Assembly: GCA_017552615.1 (NCBI GenBank)
Contig: JAFZPI010000028.1
Coordinates: forward strand, 78,248-142,247
Source: Clostridia bacterium
Lineage (GTDB): Bacteria > Bacillota > Clostridia > Christensenellales > Aristaeellaceae
Length of the DNA stretch: 64,000 nt
Reading direction: 5' to 3'
A program made the position numbers and the translations under genes. The notes beneath the pieces were generated by a model. The model saw only the letters and a program-made list of their open reading frames with translations, was not told the origin of the DNA and made no database searches. Shown in pieces: positions 39,811-48,036 of this stretch (the first letter of the stretch is position 1; each line of letters opens with the position of its first letter).

Positions 39811-41565
39811 ATGAAGAAATACCGGCAGCCCCTCGGCCGCACCCGGAGCCTGCAGCGCCGGGAGGCGGAGATCTGGCGCGAGGAAGAAGCCTGGCGCCAG
39901 CACCAGGAACAGCAGCATGGCCCGAAGAAACACACGGGCCTCTTTGTTGTGCTCTCGGTGCTTTTCACCGTCGGGATCCTGGCCTGCGGCGCGCTGATGC
40001 TGAGCGTGGCCGGCGGGGAGAACGCCTCGTTCACGGTGATCGGGGGGAAGTTCATCCGGCGCAACAGCGTGGAGGAACGCCGTTTCGCCGCCCGGAAGCA
40101 GGAGGAACAGACCCTGCGCGCGAAGCAGCAGGCGCGCACGGCGCAGGGTGACCCGGAAGACGGGGATCGCTGGCCGCTCATTCAGCAATACCAGGGAAAG
40201 TTTGCCCCGGGGGTCATCATCGACGGGCTGGATGTGGCCGGGATGACCCGCGACGAGGCCCAGGCCGCGCTCCAGCGTCTCTCGGCAGGAGAAGGCGGCA
40301 CCTATTCCGTCACCGTGGAGGCGGCGGGAACGCGCTATGTCGTGACCTCCGAGACGGCACCCATGATCCGCGACATCGATGAACAGCTGGACCACGCCTG
40401 GGAGTATGCCTGGGAGGACATGCCCTGCACGGACCTCAGCGGCCCGGTGACCAGCAGCGCGGTTCTGCCAGAGGACGGGGAGACCCCATTCGAGGCGCGC
40501 CTGCGCAGCCTGCAGGAGGCCGAGAAAGCGCGAGAGGATGCCCTGGACGAGACGGAGCGCCTGCTGGAGGAACGGGCCCAGCAGCCGATGCACTTCTCCA
40601 CGGACTATACGTTCGACCGCGATGCCATCCGGGTCATCACGAACAGCATTGCGAAAACCTGCACGAAAGAGCCCGTGGACGCGGTCATCGCGGGGTTTGA
40701 CCCGGAGAGCAAGACCTTTGCGGTCACGGAGGACATCCCCGGCGCCAACCTGGACCCGGACCTGCTCTTTGATCAGGTCATGGCAGCCCTGGACCGCGGC
40801 GACACAACCGCCACGCTGTACATCACGCCGGAATCGATTTCTGCCGGAGTGAAAAAAGCCGAACTGGAATCCCGCCTGGGCTGCATTTCCTCTTTCACGA
40901 CAACCACCACGAGCAATGCCAACCGCAACACGAACATCCGCCTCAGCGCCGAGGCGATCAACGGATACCGCGTGAACCCCGGGGACAGCTTTTCTTTCAA
41001 CCACGCGACCGGGCAGCGCACCGAGCGCAAGGGATACAAAGAAGCAGCCGCGATTTCCGGCGGCCAGACCAGGGACGAGGTCGGCGGCGGGGTCTGCCAG
41101 ACATCGTCGACGCTGTTCAATGCGGTGGCACGCGGGAACTTCGAGGTCCTGCAGCGCAGCCCGCACGCCTGGCCCTCCAGCTATGTGGAAAAGGGCATGG
41201 ACGCCACGGTCGACACCCCGAGCCCGGACTTTGTCTGGCGGAACAACAGCGAGTACCCGGTCTTTATCTGGGCGCACTATGAGAATCAAAAGATCACGGT
41301 TGCCCTTTATGGCGTGCGCCTGGAGGACGGGATCACCTATGATCTGGAGAGCGAAGTCGTCCAGACCCTCCCCAAGCCTGAGGGCATCAAGGAAGTCCGG
41401 AACGAGGAACTGCCCCACGGCACCCGCCGCAAAACGGTCACAGCCCGCAAGGGTTATGTTGTGAAAACCTACAAAGTAAAACGCCTGGACGGCGAAGAGA
41501 TCGAGCGCACCCTCTTCTGTGAGTCGACTTACAAGGCTTATCAGGAAACCTGGGAATATAACTGA
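39811..41565 (+). CDS. Membrane-anchored VanW protein with G5 domain
   Basis: A 584-residue protein (YoaR-like). A charged cytoplasmic N-terminus (1-42), one membrane helix (43-66), a peptidoglycan-binding-4-type region starting at I-D-G-L-D-V-A-G-M-T (about 135-380), a VanW domain (about 385-500) with G-G-G-V-C-Q-T-S-S-T-L-F-N-A near 425, and a C-terminal G5 domain (about 505-584). All point to wall-associated work outside the membrane. It differs in architecture from the SH3-VanW protein at 15033. Being 18 bases after rex, it may share redox-dependent expression, which is inference. Confidence 0.9.
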   Translation: MKKYRQPLGRTRSLQRREAEIWREEEAWRQHQEQQHGPKKHTGLFVVLSVLFTVGILACGALMLSVAGGENASFTVIGGKFIRRNSVEERRFAARKQEEQTLRAKQQARTAQGDPEDGDRWPLIQQYQGKFAPGVIIDGLDVAGMTRDEAQAALQRLSAGEGGTYSVTVEAAGTRYVVTSETAPMIRDIDEQLDHAWEYAWEDMPCTDLSGPVTSSAVLPEDGETPFEARLRSLQEAEKAREDALDETERLLEERAQQPMHFSTDYTFDRDAIRVITNSIAKTCTKEPVDAVIAGFDPESKTFAVTEDIPGANLDPDLLFDQVMAALDRGDTTATLYITPESISAGVKKAELESRLGCISSFTTTTTSNANRNTNIRLSAEAINGYRVNPGDSFSFNHATGQRTERKGYKEAAAISGGQTRDEVGGGVCQTSSTLFNAVARGNFEVLQRSPHAWPSSYVEKGMDATVDTPSPDFVWRNNSEYPVFIWAHYENQKITVALYGVRLEDGITYDLESEVVQTLPKPEGIKEVRNEELPHGTRRKTVTARKGYVVKTYKVKRLDGEEIERTLFCESTYKAYQETWEYN

Positions 41566-41590
41566 AAACCTCTTTATCAAATTGCTTACA

Positions 41591-41615
41591 AAAACCGCCT
41601 GCATAGGCGGTTTTC
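41591..41615. terminator. Bidirectional terminator
   Basis: AAAACCGCCT and AGGCGGTTTT form a perfect 10-pair stem around GCAT, between convergent VanW and response-regulator genes. Confidence 0.85.
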
Positions 41616-41623
41616 GCATGGGA

Positions 41624-42436
41624 TCAGTCTTCTTCCTGCATATTGTAGCTGATTTCATCCAGCTCGGCGTGGACATATTCCGCCCAGCTGTACTGGTTCA
41701 TGTAATCACCCAAGTAGTGATAGCGGGAGGCCTGTTTCTTTTCCAGCCAGTCGTATAGGTCGCACTCGATGCGGTCCGTCGCGATGCCGAGGCTTCCGCG
41801 CTGCTTGACAATGATGCCCGAGAGGTTCAGACGGGTCATGGTATTTTGCAGGTCCTGCCGGAGGTTGCTCAGGTAGGACGCTTTCTTTTCCGGATCACCG
41901 TCGTCTTCCCACAGGGCCGCGATGATCTCGCCGTTGGTGGTCTGGGCGCCCAGGTTGTTCACCAGCAGGGCCACGATCTCCTTGGTGCGGGAATACTTGA
42001 ACGGGACGCTTTTCCCGTCCACAAAGAACTCGAAATTGCCGAACGTTTGGGCAAAGACGCGCTTGTGGCTTTTATCTTCCCGGGAATAGCGCAGGTCCCG
42101 CAGTTCCCGGCGCAGGGCATCCTCTGTGGCGGGCTTGAGCAGGTAGCCGCTGGCGTGGATGGTCAGCGCCTCATAGCCGTGCCTGCGTTGATCGGTCAGG
42201 TAGATCAGGTTGGCCAGGGGGTAGAGATCCCGCAGATAGCGGCCCAGGTCCAGTCCGTTGAGCTCGGGGAGCTCTGTCTCCAGCAGGGCGATGTCGATCT
42301 CGTGTTGCCGGGCGGCAGCCAGGGCTTCGAGGGGATCGAGAAAGGTCATCAGCTCGGCTTCGGGCTCAAGGGCTGCGGCGATCCGGGCGGTCTCCCGCAG
42401 GCTCTGTTCCGAGGCATCCACAGCAAGGATCCTCAT
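41624..42436 (-). CDS. Atypical response regulator, Asp replaced by Glu, SARP-like output
   Basis: A 270-residue regulator. The receiver-like domain (1-120) ends in L-L-K-P-A-T with the conserved Lys (K101), but the phosphorylated Asp is Glu53 (A-L-L-E-T-E-L-P) and the acidic pair at the N-terminus is V-D-A-S. The output domain (about 130-270) is a winged helix of the SARP/BTAD or OmpR-like kind (R-T-K-E-I-V-A-L-L-V-N-N, A-S-Y-L-S-N-L-R-Q-D-L). No histidine kinase lies nearby. I infer a phosphorylation-independent regulator. It overlaps the upstream gene by 4 bases. Confidence 0.85.
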   Translation of the reverse strand: MRILAVDASEQSLRETARIAAALEPEAELMTFLDPLEALAAARQHEIDIALLETELPELNGLDLGRYLRDLYPLANLIYLTDQRRHGYEALTIHASGYLLKPATEDALRRELRDLRYSREDKSHKRVFAQTFGNFEFFVDGKSVPFKYSRTKEIVALLVNNLGAQTTNGEIIAALWEDDGDPEKKASYLSNLRQDLQNTMTRLNLSGIIVKQRGSLGIATDRIECDLYDWLEKKQASRYHYLGDYMNQYSWAEYVHAELDEISYNMQEED

Positions 42437-42927
42437 GCTTCCACCTCCCCGGGACCGACGGTTCGCACTTGCTGCAGGCGGCGCTGGTCGGGCGTCATAT
42501 GCAGGGGATCCATCCCCCCGACGAGCAGCATGTCCCCGCCGTTGACGGCAGCTTCCCGCAGGGGGCCCGCGTTCAGGTCCGCGATGACCAGCGCGGCAAA
42601 CCGGTCATAGTTGTCTTCGTCAATCACCGGGAAATGGTGCTGCATGCGGTACCAGTGGGCGGGGTCAAACCCCATGGAGCCAGTATAAAGCCGATCCGCG
42701 GTGGCTTCGACCTCGTCGGCTCCGGCGGGCTGACCGGGCGCCATGTTCAGTTCGTCGCAGAAGAGCATCGCGTAAGCCCGGAGGATCTGTGTCCGGATGG
42801 TCTCCCGACGGCCGTTTCGTTCTGTGACGGTATCCATGACACGGTAAAAAGTCTCCTGGGCCGCTTCATCCGTGTCAAAACGGATGATGGCTTCGTAAAA
42901 ATCGCGGTTGATCAGCGGATGCGCCAT
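42433..42927 (-). CDS. Hypothetical protein coupled to the atypical regulator
   Basis: A 164-residue soluble protein, helical in its first 90 residues, with H-W-Y-R-M-Q-H-H-F-P and F-A-A-L-V-I-A-D-L-N later. No family recognised. Its stop overlaps the start of the response regulator (ATGA), implying a functional link such as a sensor or partner. GGAGGGGG precedes the ATG at 42927. Confidence 0.68.
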   Translation of the reverse strand: MAHPLINRDFYEAIIRFDTDEAAQETFYRVMDTVTERNGRRETIRTQILRAYAMLFCDELNMAPGQPAGADEVEATADRLYTGSMGFDPAHWYRMQHHFPVIDEDNYDRFAALVIADLNAGPLREAAVNGGDMLLVGGMDPLHMTPDQRRLQQVRTVGPGEVEA

Positions 42928-43025
42928 AGGAAAATTCCCCCTCCCATTGCCCAAATGGTAGCACAAACCGCGTCAAAACACAATGAGCGAAGGATTCAGA
43001 AAAACTTTTGAAAAATCACAAAGAG

Positions 43026-43092
43026 TGTGACACTTCTGTGACGAATCCCATGATATGCTCTATTCGCGGGTGAGGGAAAGGCCCTCCCGCAG
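43026..43092 (+). promoter_or_regulatory. Promoter and leader of the LysM microprotein
   Basis: TGTGAC occurs twice (43026-43031, 43037-43042), followed by an extended -10 TGATATGCT (43051-43059) without a clear -35. The leader can fold GCGG(GT)GAGGG/CCCTCCCGC (43066-43090). Confidence 0.4.
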
Positions 43093-43151
43093 AATCAAAA
43101 AACTTGCAAATGAATGCGATTGGCCGATGAAGGCCGGAGAGGAGAATCCCC

Positions 43152-43388
43152 ATGACTGAAAACACTGAACTGAATCTCAACGAACTCGACGAAGCTGTTG
43201 GCGGTTACAAGCGCCCAAAGGAAAAGGCCGGCTTCATCATCTATCAGATCCAGAAGGGTGACACCGTGACCCGCATTGCCGAGAAGTTCCAGTTCACAAA
43301 GAAGGACATCCTGGCCTGGAATCCCAAGATCACCAACCCCAGCCTGATCTATGCGGGTGACTATCTGTACATCAAAGAGAAGAAGTAA
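43152..43388 (+). CDS. LysM microprotein with double-glycine leader
   Basis: A 78-residue protein in two parts. Residues 1-18 (T-E-N-T-E-L-N-L-N-E-L-D-E-A-V-G-G) are a double-glycine leader like those of the microproteins at 25977-26709. Residues about 29-75 are one complete LysM domain (Y-Q-I-Q-K-G-D-T-V-T-R-I-A-E-K-F, then L-A-W-N-P-K-I and I-Y-A-G-D-Y-L-Y-I), which binds N-acetylglucosamine polymers such as peptidoglycan. The mature product of about 60 residues would be exported by a peptidase-containing ABC transporter, not Sec, and dock on the wall. GGAGAGGAG precedes the ATG. It stands alone. Confidence 0.82.
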   Translation: MTENTELNLNELDEAVGGYKRPKEKAGFIIYQIQKGDTVTRIAEKFQFTKKDILAWNPKITNPSLIYAGDYLYIKEKK

Positions 43389-43407
43389 GCATTCCGAAGC
43401 ATATCTT

Positions 43408-43445
43408 CAAACTGCCACAGACCTTTCCGGCTTGCGGCAGTTTTT
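43408..43445 (+). terminator. Terminator of the LysM microprotein gene
   Basis: AAACTGCC and GGCAGTTT form an 8-pair stem, followed by further T. Confidence 0.7.
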
Positions 43446-43489
43446 GCGTTCCTTGTTTGCAGGCTTAATGTTTTCAGAAAGGGTGATCC

Positions 43490-44638
43490 TTAGTCAAACA
43501 GGAAAGGGAGAATGTAGTAGAAATAGGTGTATAACGCGCTGACCGTATGGGTACCGTCAATCATCATGGAGCAGAAAGTATTCTCATCCAGAAAGAACAT
43601 TTCGTCATATTCCAGTAAGGAAATCATTTGCTTTGTGGAAATATCAAAAGCTTCATCATCCGTACCTGTTGCAACAAACAACATGAAGTCATTCCATCCG
43701 TAACCTTGCAGCATGACAGCGTCATACAGTGCCCGAGCGGACACTTCGCTGTCGAAAATGCCGGATGTATTGCCTTCTCCGTCATCCCAACTGGCTTCAC
43801 TGATGGGCAGGAACCATTTGAAGGCCTGCATCTGCTGAAGGAACACATACCAAGTGGCGACACCGCCCAGGGAGAATCCCGCGATCCCGCGGTGATTTCT
43901 TGACGCGACGATGTCCTCAAGGGACGTGGATGCAGCATAGGTTCTGCACTGCTCTTCGACTTGCGGAATGAGGTCTTCCACCAATTCCCAGGGAAAAGAT
44001 GTGGTCACTTCCACTTGCTTTTCGAGCGGAAGCTGCCGACCGGAACCATCGGCGGGATAGTAGGTTGCGGCGACAATAATCATGGGTTCCATTAGTCTGT
44101 CTTCGATCATATGGTCCAGCAGGTTCTGCAGCTTTGTAGGTTCGTCAGGGCTCAGGTATCCCAAGGGTGAGCCGTTCGAACCGTGCAGGAGGTACAGGAC
44201 ATTGTACGGTTGATCCGACTCGTCATAACCGGCCGGAAAGTAAACCATGACGGATTTCACGGTTTCTTCTGCGGAAGTCCCATCCGTTGTACTCCCGGCT
44301 GTAAAATAATAGATTTTCTCCACGCGTCCCGGGTGTTCCGCCGCTGTCAGATAGCTTTCCGGGACATCGTCAGAGGAAAACTCACTCAACGCAAGCATCG
44401 GAGAATCGGAAAGTTCATCCGTCTCCATATCCGATTCCGTGTCTATTTCATCTTCAACCAGAGACCAATCGACGTCCTTAGGGGAAACGCCATCGATCGG
44501 AGCCGGGAGTTCCGGTGTTTCCGCGTGTGAAATACTGCACGAGAAGCAAATGATCAAGGCACTGCACAAGGCAATCATCTTATGTCTGGTATAGTTTTTC
44601 TTGCATGTTTTCCGGTGCTGGTCGGATGTCTGATTCAT
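43490..44638 (-). CDS. Secreted esterase (EsteraseD/feruloyl-esterase-like)
   Basis: A 382-residue exported alpha/beta hydrolase. Basic N-terminus, signal peptide near 20-40 ending S-H-A-E, an acidic linker (to about 100), then the hydrolase: V-M-V-Y-F-P-A-G-Y, L-Y-L-L-H-G-S, nucleophile elbow G-I-A-G-F-S-L-G-G, and D-G-T-H-T-V for the catalytic His. The family includes feruloyl and acetyl-xylan esterases, which would suit plant fibre use. The gene looks more AT-rich than its neighbours. AAAAGGAGC precedes the ATG. Confidence 0.85.
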   Translation of the reverse strand: MNQTSDQHRKTCKKNYTRHKMIALCSALIICFSCSISHAETPELPAPIDGVSPKDVDWSLVEDEIDTESDMETDELSDSPMLALSEFSSDDVPESYLTAAEHPGRVEKIYYFTAGSTTDGTSAEETVKSVMVYFPAGYDESDQPYNVLYLLHGSNGSPLGYLSPDEPTKLQNLLDHMIEDRLMEPMIIVAATYYPADGSGRQLPLEKQVEVTTSFPWELVEDLIPQVEEQCRTYAASTSLEDIVASRNHRGIAGFSLGGVATWYVFLQQMQAFKWFLPISEASWDDGEGNTSGIFDSEVSARALYDAVMLQGYGWNDFMLFVATGTDDEAFDISTKQMISLLEYDEMFFLDENTFCSMMIDGTHTVSALYTYFYYILPFLFD

Positions 44639-44664
44639 GTCGTTTGCTCCTTTTCCGATATGGT

Positions 44665-44693
44665 CATATAGATCCTGTCTTTATCGTAGTCAA
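44665..44693 (-). promoter_or_regulatory. Promoter of the esterase gene
   Basis: On the minus strand TTGACT, 17 bases, TATATG, 27 bases before the ATG. Confidence 0.7.
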
Positions 44694-44788
44694 TATATCA
44701 CGGCTTTGTGAAAACAAGATGATACCAATTGAAAAGTAGCTGAAAACGGGATGTACACAGATGCTTCTGCATTTGCACTTTTTCCTCG

Positions 44789-44817
44789 TTGACACAATTC
44801 TTTTGCGTGGGTATAAT
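44789..44817 (+). promoter_or_regulatory. Consensus promoter of xylB-nrdR
   Basis: A perfect TTGACA, 17 bases, TATAAT, about 60 bases before xylB. No catabolite or XylR site is obvious. Confidence 0.9.
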
Positions 44818-44876
44818 GAAAACCGACACTGACGAACCGATATCCAATCTATTCGAACGACAGGGAGGAAAACGCC

Positions 44877-46400
44877 ATGAAATATGTTCTCGGTATTGAC
44901 CTGGGCACTTCCGGAACCAAGACCGTTCTCTTTGACCAGGAAGGCAAAGCGCAGGCTTCGTGCACCGTGGAGTATCCGATGTACCAGCCCCACAACGGCT
45001 GGGCGGAACAGGATCCCATGGACTGGTACAACGCTTCCGTGACCACGATCCGCACGGTGCTCGAGAAGAGCGGTGTGGACAAGAAAGACGTGGTGGCGCT
45101 GGGCATTTCCGGCCAGATGCACGGCCTGGTCATGCTGGACGAAAAGGGCCAGGTACTGCGCCGGTCGATCATTTGGTGCGACCAGCGCACGGCGAAGGAG
45201 TGCGACGAGATCCACGCGAAGGTCGGCAAGGCCCGGCTGATCGAGATCACGGCAAACCCGGCACTGACCGGCTTTACCCTGTCCAAGCTCCTCTGGGTCC
45301 GCAACAACGAGCCTGAGAACTACAAGAAGTGCGCGCACATTCTCCTGCCGAAGGACTTCGTGCGCTATATGCTGACCGGCGACTTCGCCACGGAGGTCAG
45401 CGATGCCAGCGGCATGCAGATGCTCGACGTGCCGAACCGCTGCTGGTCCAAGGAACTGCTGAAGACCCTGGATATCGACGAGAGCCTGCTGGCGAAGGTC
45501 TATGAGAGCCCCGAAGTCACCGGCCATATCTCCGACGAGGCCGCGAAGCTGACCGGCCTGTCCCCGGAGACGCTCGTCGTAGGCGGCGCGGGCGACAACG
45601 CGGCGGCAGCCGTGGGCACCGGCGTGGTGGAGGACGGCAAGGCTTTCACGACGATCGGCACCAGCGGCGTGGTCTTCGCGCACACCGACAAGCTGGCCAT
45701 CGACCCGAAGGGCCGTGTGCACACCTTCTGCTGCGCTGTCCCCGGCGCGTGGCACGTGATGGGCGTGACCCAGGGCGCGGGACTGAGTCTGAAATGGTTC
45801 CGCGATACGTTCTGCGGCCCGGAGAAGGACGCGGCTGTCCAGCTCGGTGTGGATCCCTATGACCTGCTGAACAAGGAAGCGGCACTCTCGCCGATCGGCT
45901 CCAATAAGCTGCTCTATGCGCCTTATCTGATGGGCGAGCGCACCCCGCACCTTGACGCGGACTGCCGCGGCATGTTCTTCGGTCTTTCCGCCATGCACAC
46001 GCGCCGCGACCTGCTGCGCGCCGTGATGGAGGGCGTGACGTTCTCCCTGGCCGACTGCCTGGGCGTCCTGCATGAAATGGGCGTTGAACCTGCCGAAATG
46101 CTGGCCTGCGGCGGCGGCGGGCGCTCTCCGCTGTGGCGCCAGATGCTGGCGGATGTCTTCGGCTGCCCGGTTGCGACGACCGTCAACACCGAAGGCCCGG
46201 CTCTGGGCGTGGCGATCCTCGCGGGCGTCGGCGCCGGCCTGTACAAGTCCGTACCCGAGGCCTGCCGCGCGATGATCCGACAGAATCCGGCCCAACAGCC
46301 CATCGCGGAGAACGTACCGGTGTACGCGAAGTTCTATGAAGTGTACAAGGGCCTTTATCCCGCAAACCGGGAGATGTTCAAGGCGCTGGCGGCGCTGTAA
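44877..46400 (+). CDS. xylB: Xylulokinase
   Basis: A 507-residue FGGY kinase that phosphorylates D-xylulose for entry into the pentose phosphate pathway. G-I-D-L-G-T-S-G-T-K (6-15), S-G-Q-M-H-G (78-83), G-A-G-D-N-A-A-A-A-V-G-T-G, G-T-S-G-V-V, Y-L-M-G-E-R-T-P-H and G-G-G-G-R-S-P-L-W are the hallmark motifs. Length is normal. GGGAGGAAAA precedes the ATG. nrdR follows after 18 bases, so the two may share the consensus promoter; xylose isomerase is not in the window. Confidence 0.95.
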   Translation: MKYVLGIDLGTSGTKTVLFDQEGKAQASCTVEYPMYQPHNGWAEQDPMDWYNASVTTIRTVLEKSGVDKKDVVALGISGQMHGLVMLDEKGQVLRRSIIWCDQRTAKECDEIHAKVGKARLIEITANPALTGFTLSKLLWVRNNEPENYKKCAHILLPKDFVRYMLTGDFATEVSDASGMQMLDVPNRCWSKELLKTLDIDESLLAKVYESPEVTGHISDEAAKLTGLSPETLVVGGAGDNAAAAVGTGVVEDGKAFTTIGTSGVVFAHTDKLAIDPKGRVHTFCCAVPGAWHVMGVTQGAGLSLKWFRDTFCGPEKDAAVQLGVDPYDLLNKEAALSPIGSNKLLYAPYLMGERTPHLDADCRGMFFGLSAMHTRRDLLRAVMEGVTFSLADCLGVLHEMGVEPAEMLACGGGGRSPLWRQMLADVFGCPVATTVNTEGPALGVAILAGVGAGLYKSVPEACRAMIRQNPAQQPIAENVPVYAKFYEVYKGLYPANREMFKALAAL

Positions 46401-46418
46401 TCGGACGGAGGAAATGCC

Positions 46419-46895
46419 ATGAGATGTCAGTTTTGCAACTGCACCGAGAGCAAGGTGATGGATTCCCGGCCCACCGAGGACGGGAGCATCCGGCGCCGCC
46501 GGGAGTGTGTCCAGTGCGGAAGGCGCTTCACCACCTATGAGAAGATCGAACAGCTGCCCCTGATCGTCGTCAAGCGCGACGGCCGCAGGGAGCCTTTCGA
46601 CGCGGGCAAGATCCGTACAGGCATCCTCCACGCCTGTGACAAGCTCCCGGTTTCCGCACAGCAGATCGAAGCGGTCTGCCAGCGCGTGGAACAGGCGGCG
46701 TACCGCTCCGGTGACGGGGAGATCGCCACCGAGCGCATCGGCGACATGGTCATGGCCGAGCTCAAGCAGCTCAATGACGTGGCCTATGTCCGCTTTGCCG
46801 CGGTGTATCGCAAGTTTACGGACCTGGGGACTTTCATGGATGAGCTCCAGAAACTCCTGAATGAGAACAAGGCCGATCTCGACCACGAGGAATAA
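46419..46895 (+). CDS. nrdR: Ribonucleotide reductase repressor NrdR
   Basis: A 158-residue repressor of ribonucleotide reductase genes that senses dATP/ATP. Zinc ribbon C3-x-x-C6 and C30-x-x-C33, then the ATP-cone domain (I-V-V-K-R-D-G-R-R-E-P-F-D, about 49-140). Length normal. GGACGGAGG precedes the ATG. It lies downstream of xylB and before a terminator. Confidence 0.95.
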   Translation: MRCQFCNCTESKVMDSRPTEDGSIRRRRECVQCGRRFTTYEKIEQLPLIVVKRDGRREPFDAGKIRTGILHACDKLPVSAQQIEAVCQRVEQAAYRSGDGEIATERIGDMVMAELKQLNDVAYVRFAAVYRKFTDLGTFMDELQKLLNENKADLDHEE

Positions 46896-46904
46896 GCGAA
46901 ATCA

Positions 46905-46945
46905 AAAAGGGAGGCACAGTCGAAAGCCGTGTCTCCCTATTCTTT
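46905..46945 (+). terminator. Terminator of xylB-nrdR
   Basis: GGGAGGCAC pairs with GTGTCTCCC (one G-U pair), followed by TATTCTTT. Confidence 0.75.
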
Positions 46946-46964
46946 GCGGGTTTTCAGGGACTTT

Positions 46965-47366
46965 TCAACCGCGCTTTCCCGTATCGATAAACCGGATCAG
47001 TGCCTCCAGGTCGTCAAAATCATCATAGTCGCCCATGATCCCTTCCCTGTGGTAGACGATCCCGGCCTTTTCGTTGGCTTCCAGGCGGTCCAACAGCGCT
47101 TCCGTGCCAAACCGGCGGGCATATTCCGTAAATGCCAGGGCTTTGATCTTGTTGGCGAAAAGCCCTTTCCGGCAAGCTGTCTCCGGGCATGCCCAGCAGG
47201 CAGCCACACCTTTGGCCAGGCAGCATTTCCTGTTTTCGCACCAGTCAGCGTCCTTGCACCAAGAGAGGTCCTTGAACCCATCCTGTTTGCAGCCTTTGCA
47301 TTTCACATTTTCAGAGCACAGGCAACAGGCCAGCCCGCACCTGGCGATCCCCAATTCGCGTTTCAT
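46965..47366 (-). CDS. DUF3795 cysteine-rich protein
   Basis: A 133-residue cytoplasmic protein with about 13 Cys in its first 70 residues: C-G-L-A-C-C-L-C, C-K-G-C, W-C, K-C-C and A-C-W-A-C-P-E, as in DUF3795. The Cys arrangement suggests one or two metal or Fe-S sites. The second half is an ordinary helical domain. AAGGAGG precedes the ATG. Confidence 0.82.
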   Translation of the reverse strand: MKRELGIARCGLACCLCSENVKCKGCKQDGFKDLSWCKDADWCENRKCCLAKGVAACWACPETACRKGLFANKIKALAFTEYARRFGTEALLDRLEANEKAGIVYHREGIMGDYDDFDDLEALIRFIDTGKRG

Positions 47367-47426
47367 CGGTTTCCTCCTTGGATAATCATGCCGAAATCAA
47401 ACGAACAGTGATATACTACAGTTGTG

Positions 47427-47455
47427 ATTATAGACTTTGTGTGGCAGCCAGTCAA
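47427..47455 (-). promoter_or_regulatory. Promoter of the DUF3795 gene
   Basis: On the minus strand TTGACT, 17 bases, TATAAT; the leader is about 55 bases. Confidence 0.75.
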
Positions 47456-47530
47456 GAATTAGAGCAGGAGAAACCGCAACATCGAAAAAACGGATTTGTA
47501 TTGATGCATGTGAGGAAGAAGTAAGGTACA

Positions 47531-48019
47531 ATGAATATCATCCAAATCGATGAAACAAACTTCAACCGGCTTGCCTCGCTGGTCGCGGAATTCCGTGTCA
47601 CCCTGCGTTCGTACAAGGGGATCGTGTCTGAGCCGGACCCGGAAGAGGGGAGAGAGGACCTTCAGTTCTTTCAGGAAGCCGGGTATCCGATCTTTGCGGC
47701 CGAAGAAGCGGGTAGGCTCACGGGGTATATCGTCTGCCGGATCGAAGGCAGCCTGCTTTGGGTGGAGCAGATCTATGCCTGTGAAGATTGCCGCCGAAGG
47801 GGCGTGGCTTCGCTGCTGTTTGCCAAAGCGGAGGAGCTTGCGCGTTCCCTGGGCGAAGAGACGGTTTTTAATTATGTGCACCCGAACAACGACGGCATGA
47901 TCGCGTTTCTCCGTTCCAAAGGGTATACTGTGCTCAACCTGATCGAGATCCGCAAACCGTTTCCGGGGGAGAAACTGACCACGAAGATCAGCGTGGACAA
48001 CCAATCCTTCGATTACTGA
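47531..48019 (+). CDS. GNAT family N-acetyltransferase
   Basis: A 162-residue acetyltransferase. C-R-R-R-G-V-A-S-L-L-F (about 92-102) is the acetyl-CoA loop, preceded by V-E-Q-I-Y-A strand 4; N-N-D-G-M-I-A-F-L-R-S-K-G-Y-T forms the C-terminal motif. The substrate is unknown; the layout resembles small-molecule or aminoglycoside acetyltransferases but gives no proof. AGTAAGG is a modest ribosome site. The methyltransferase gene follows after 17 bases. Confidence 0.85.
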   Translation: MNIIQIDETNFNRLASLVAEFRVTLRSYKGIVSEPDPEEGREDLQFFQEAGYPIFAAEEAGRLTGYIVCRIEGSLLWVEQIYACEDCRRRGVASLLFAKAEELARSLGEETVFNYVHPNNDGMIAFLRSKGYTVLNLIEIRKPFPGEKLTTKISVDNQSFDY

Positions 48020-48036
48020 CGTTTTGAGGTGACACC

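Noticed and set aside
39763-41676. 637-codon minus-strand frame opposite the VanW gene
   Set aside because: VanW and G5 motifs on the plus strand decide the coding strand; no ribosome site for the antisense frame.
44664-46886. 740-codon minus-strand frame across xylB and nrdR
   Set aside because: Antisense to two firmly identified genes; composition is His/Ala/Arg-rich as expected for a shadow frame.
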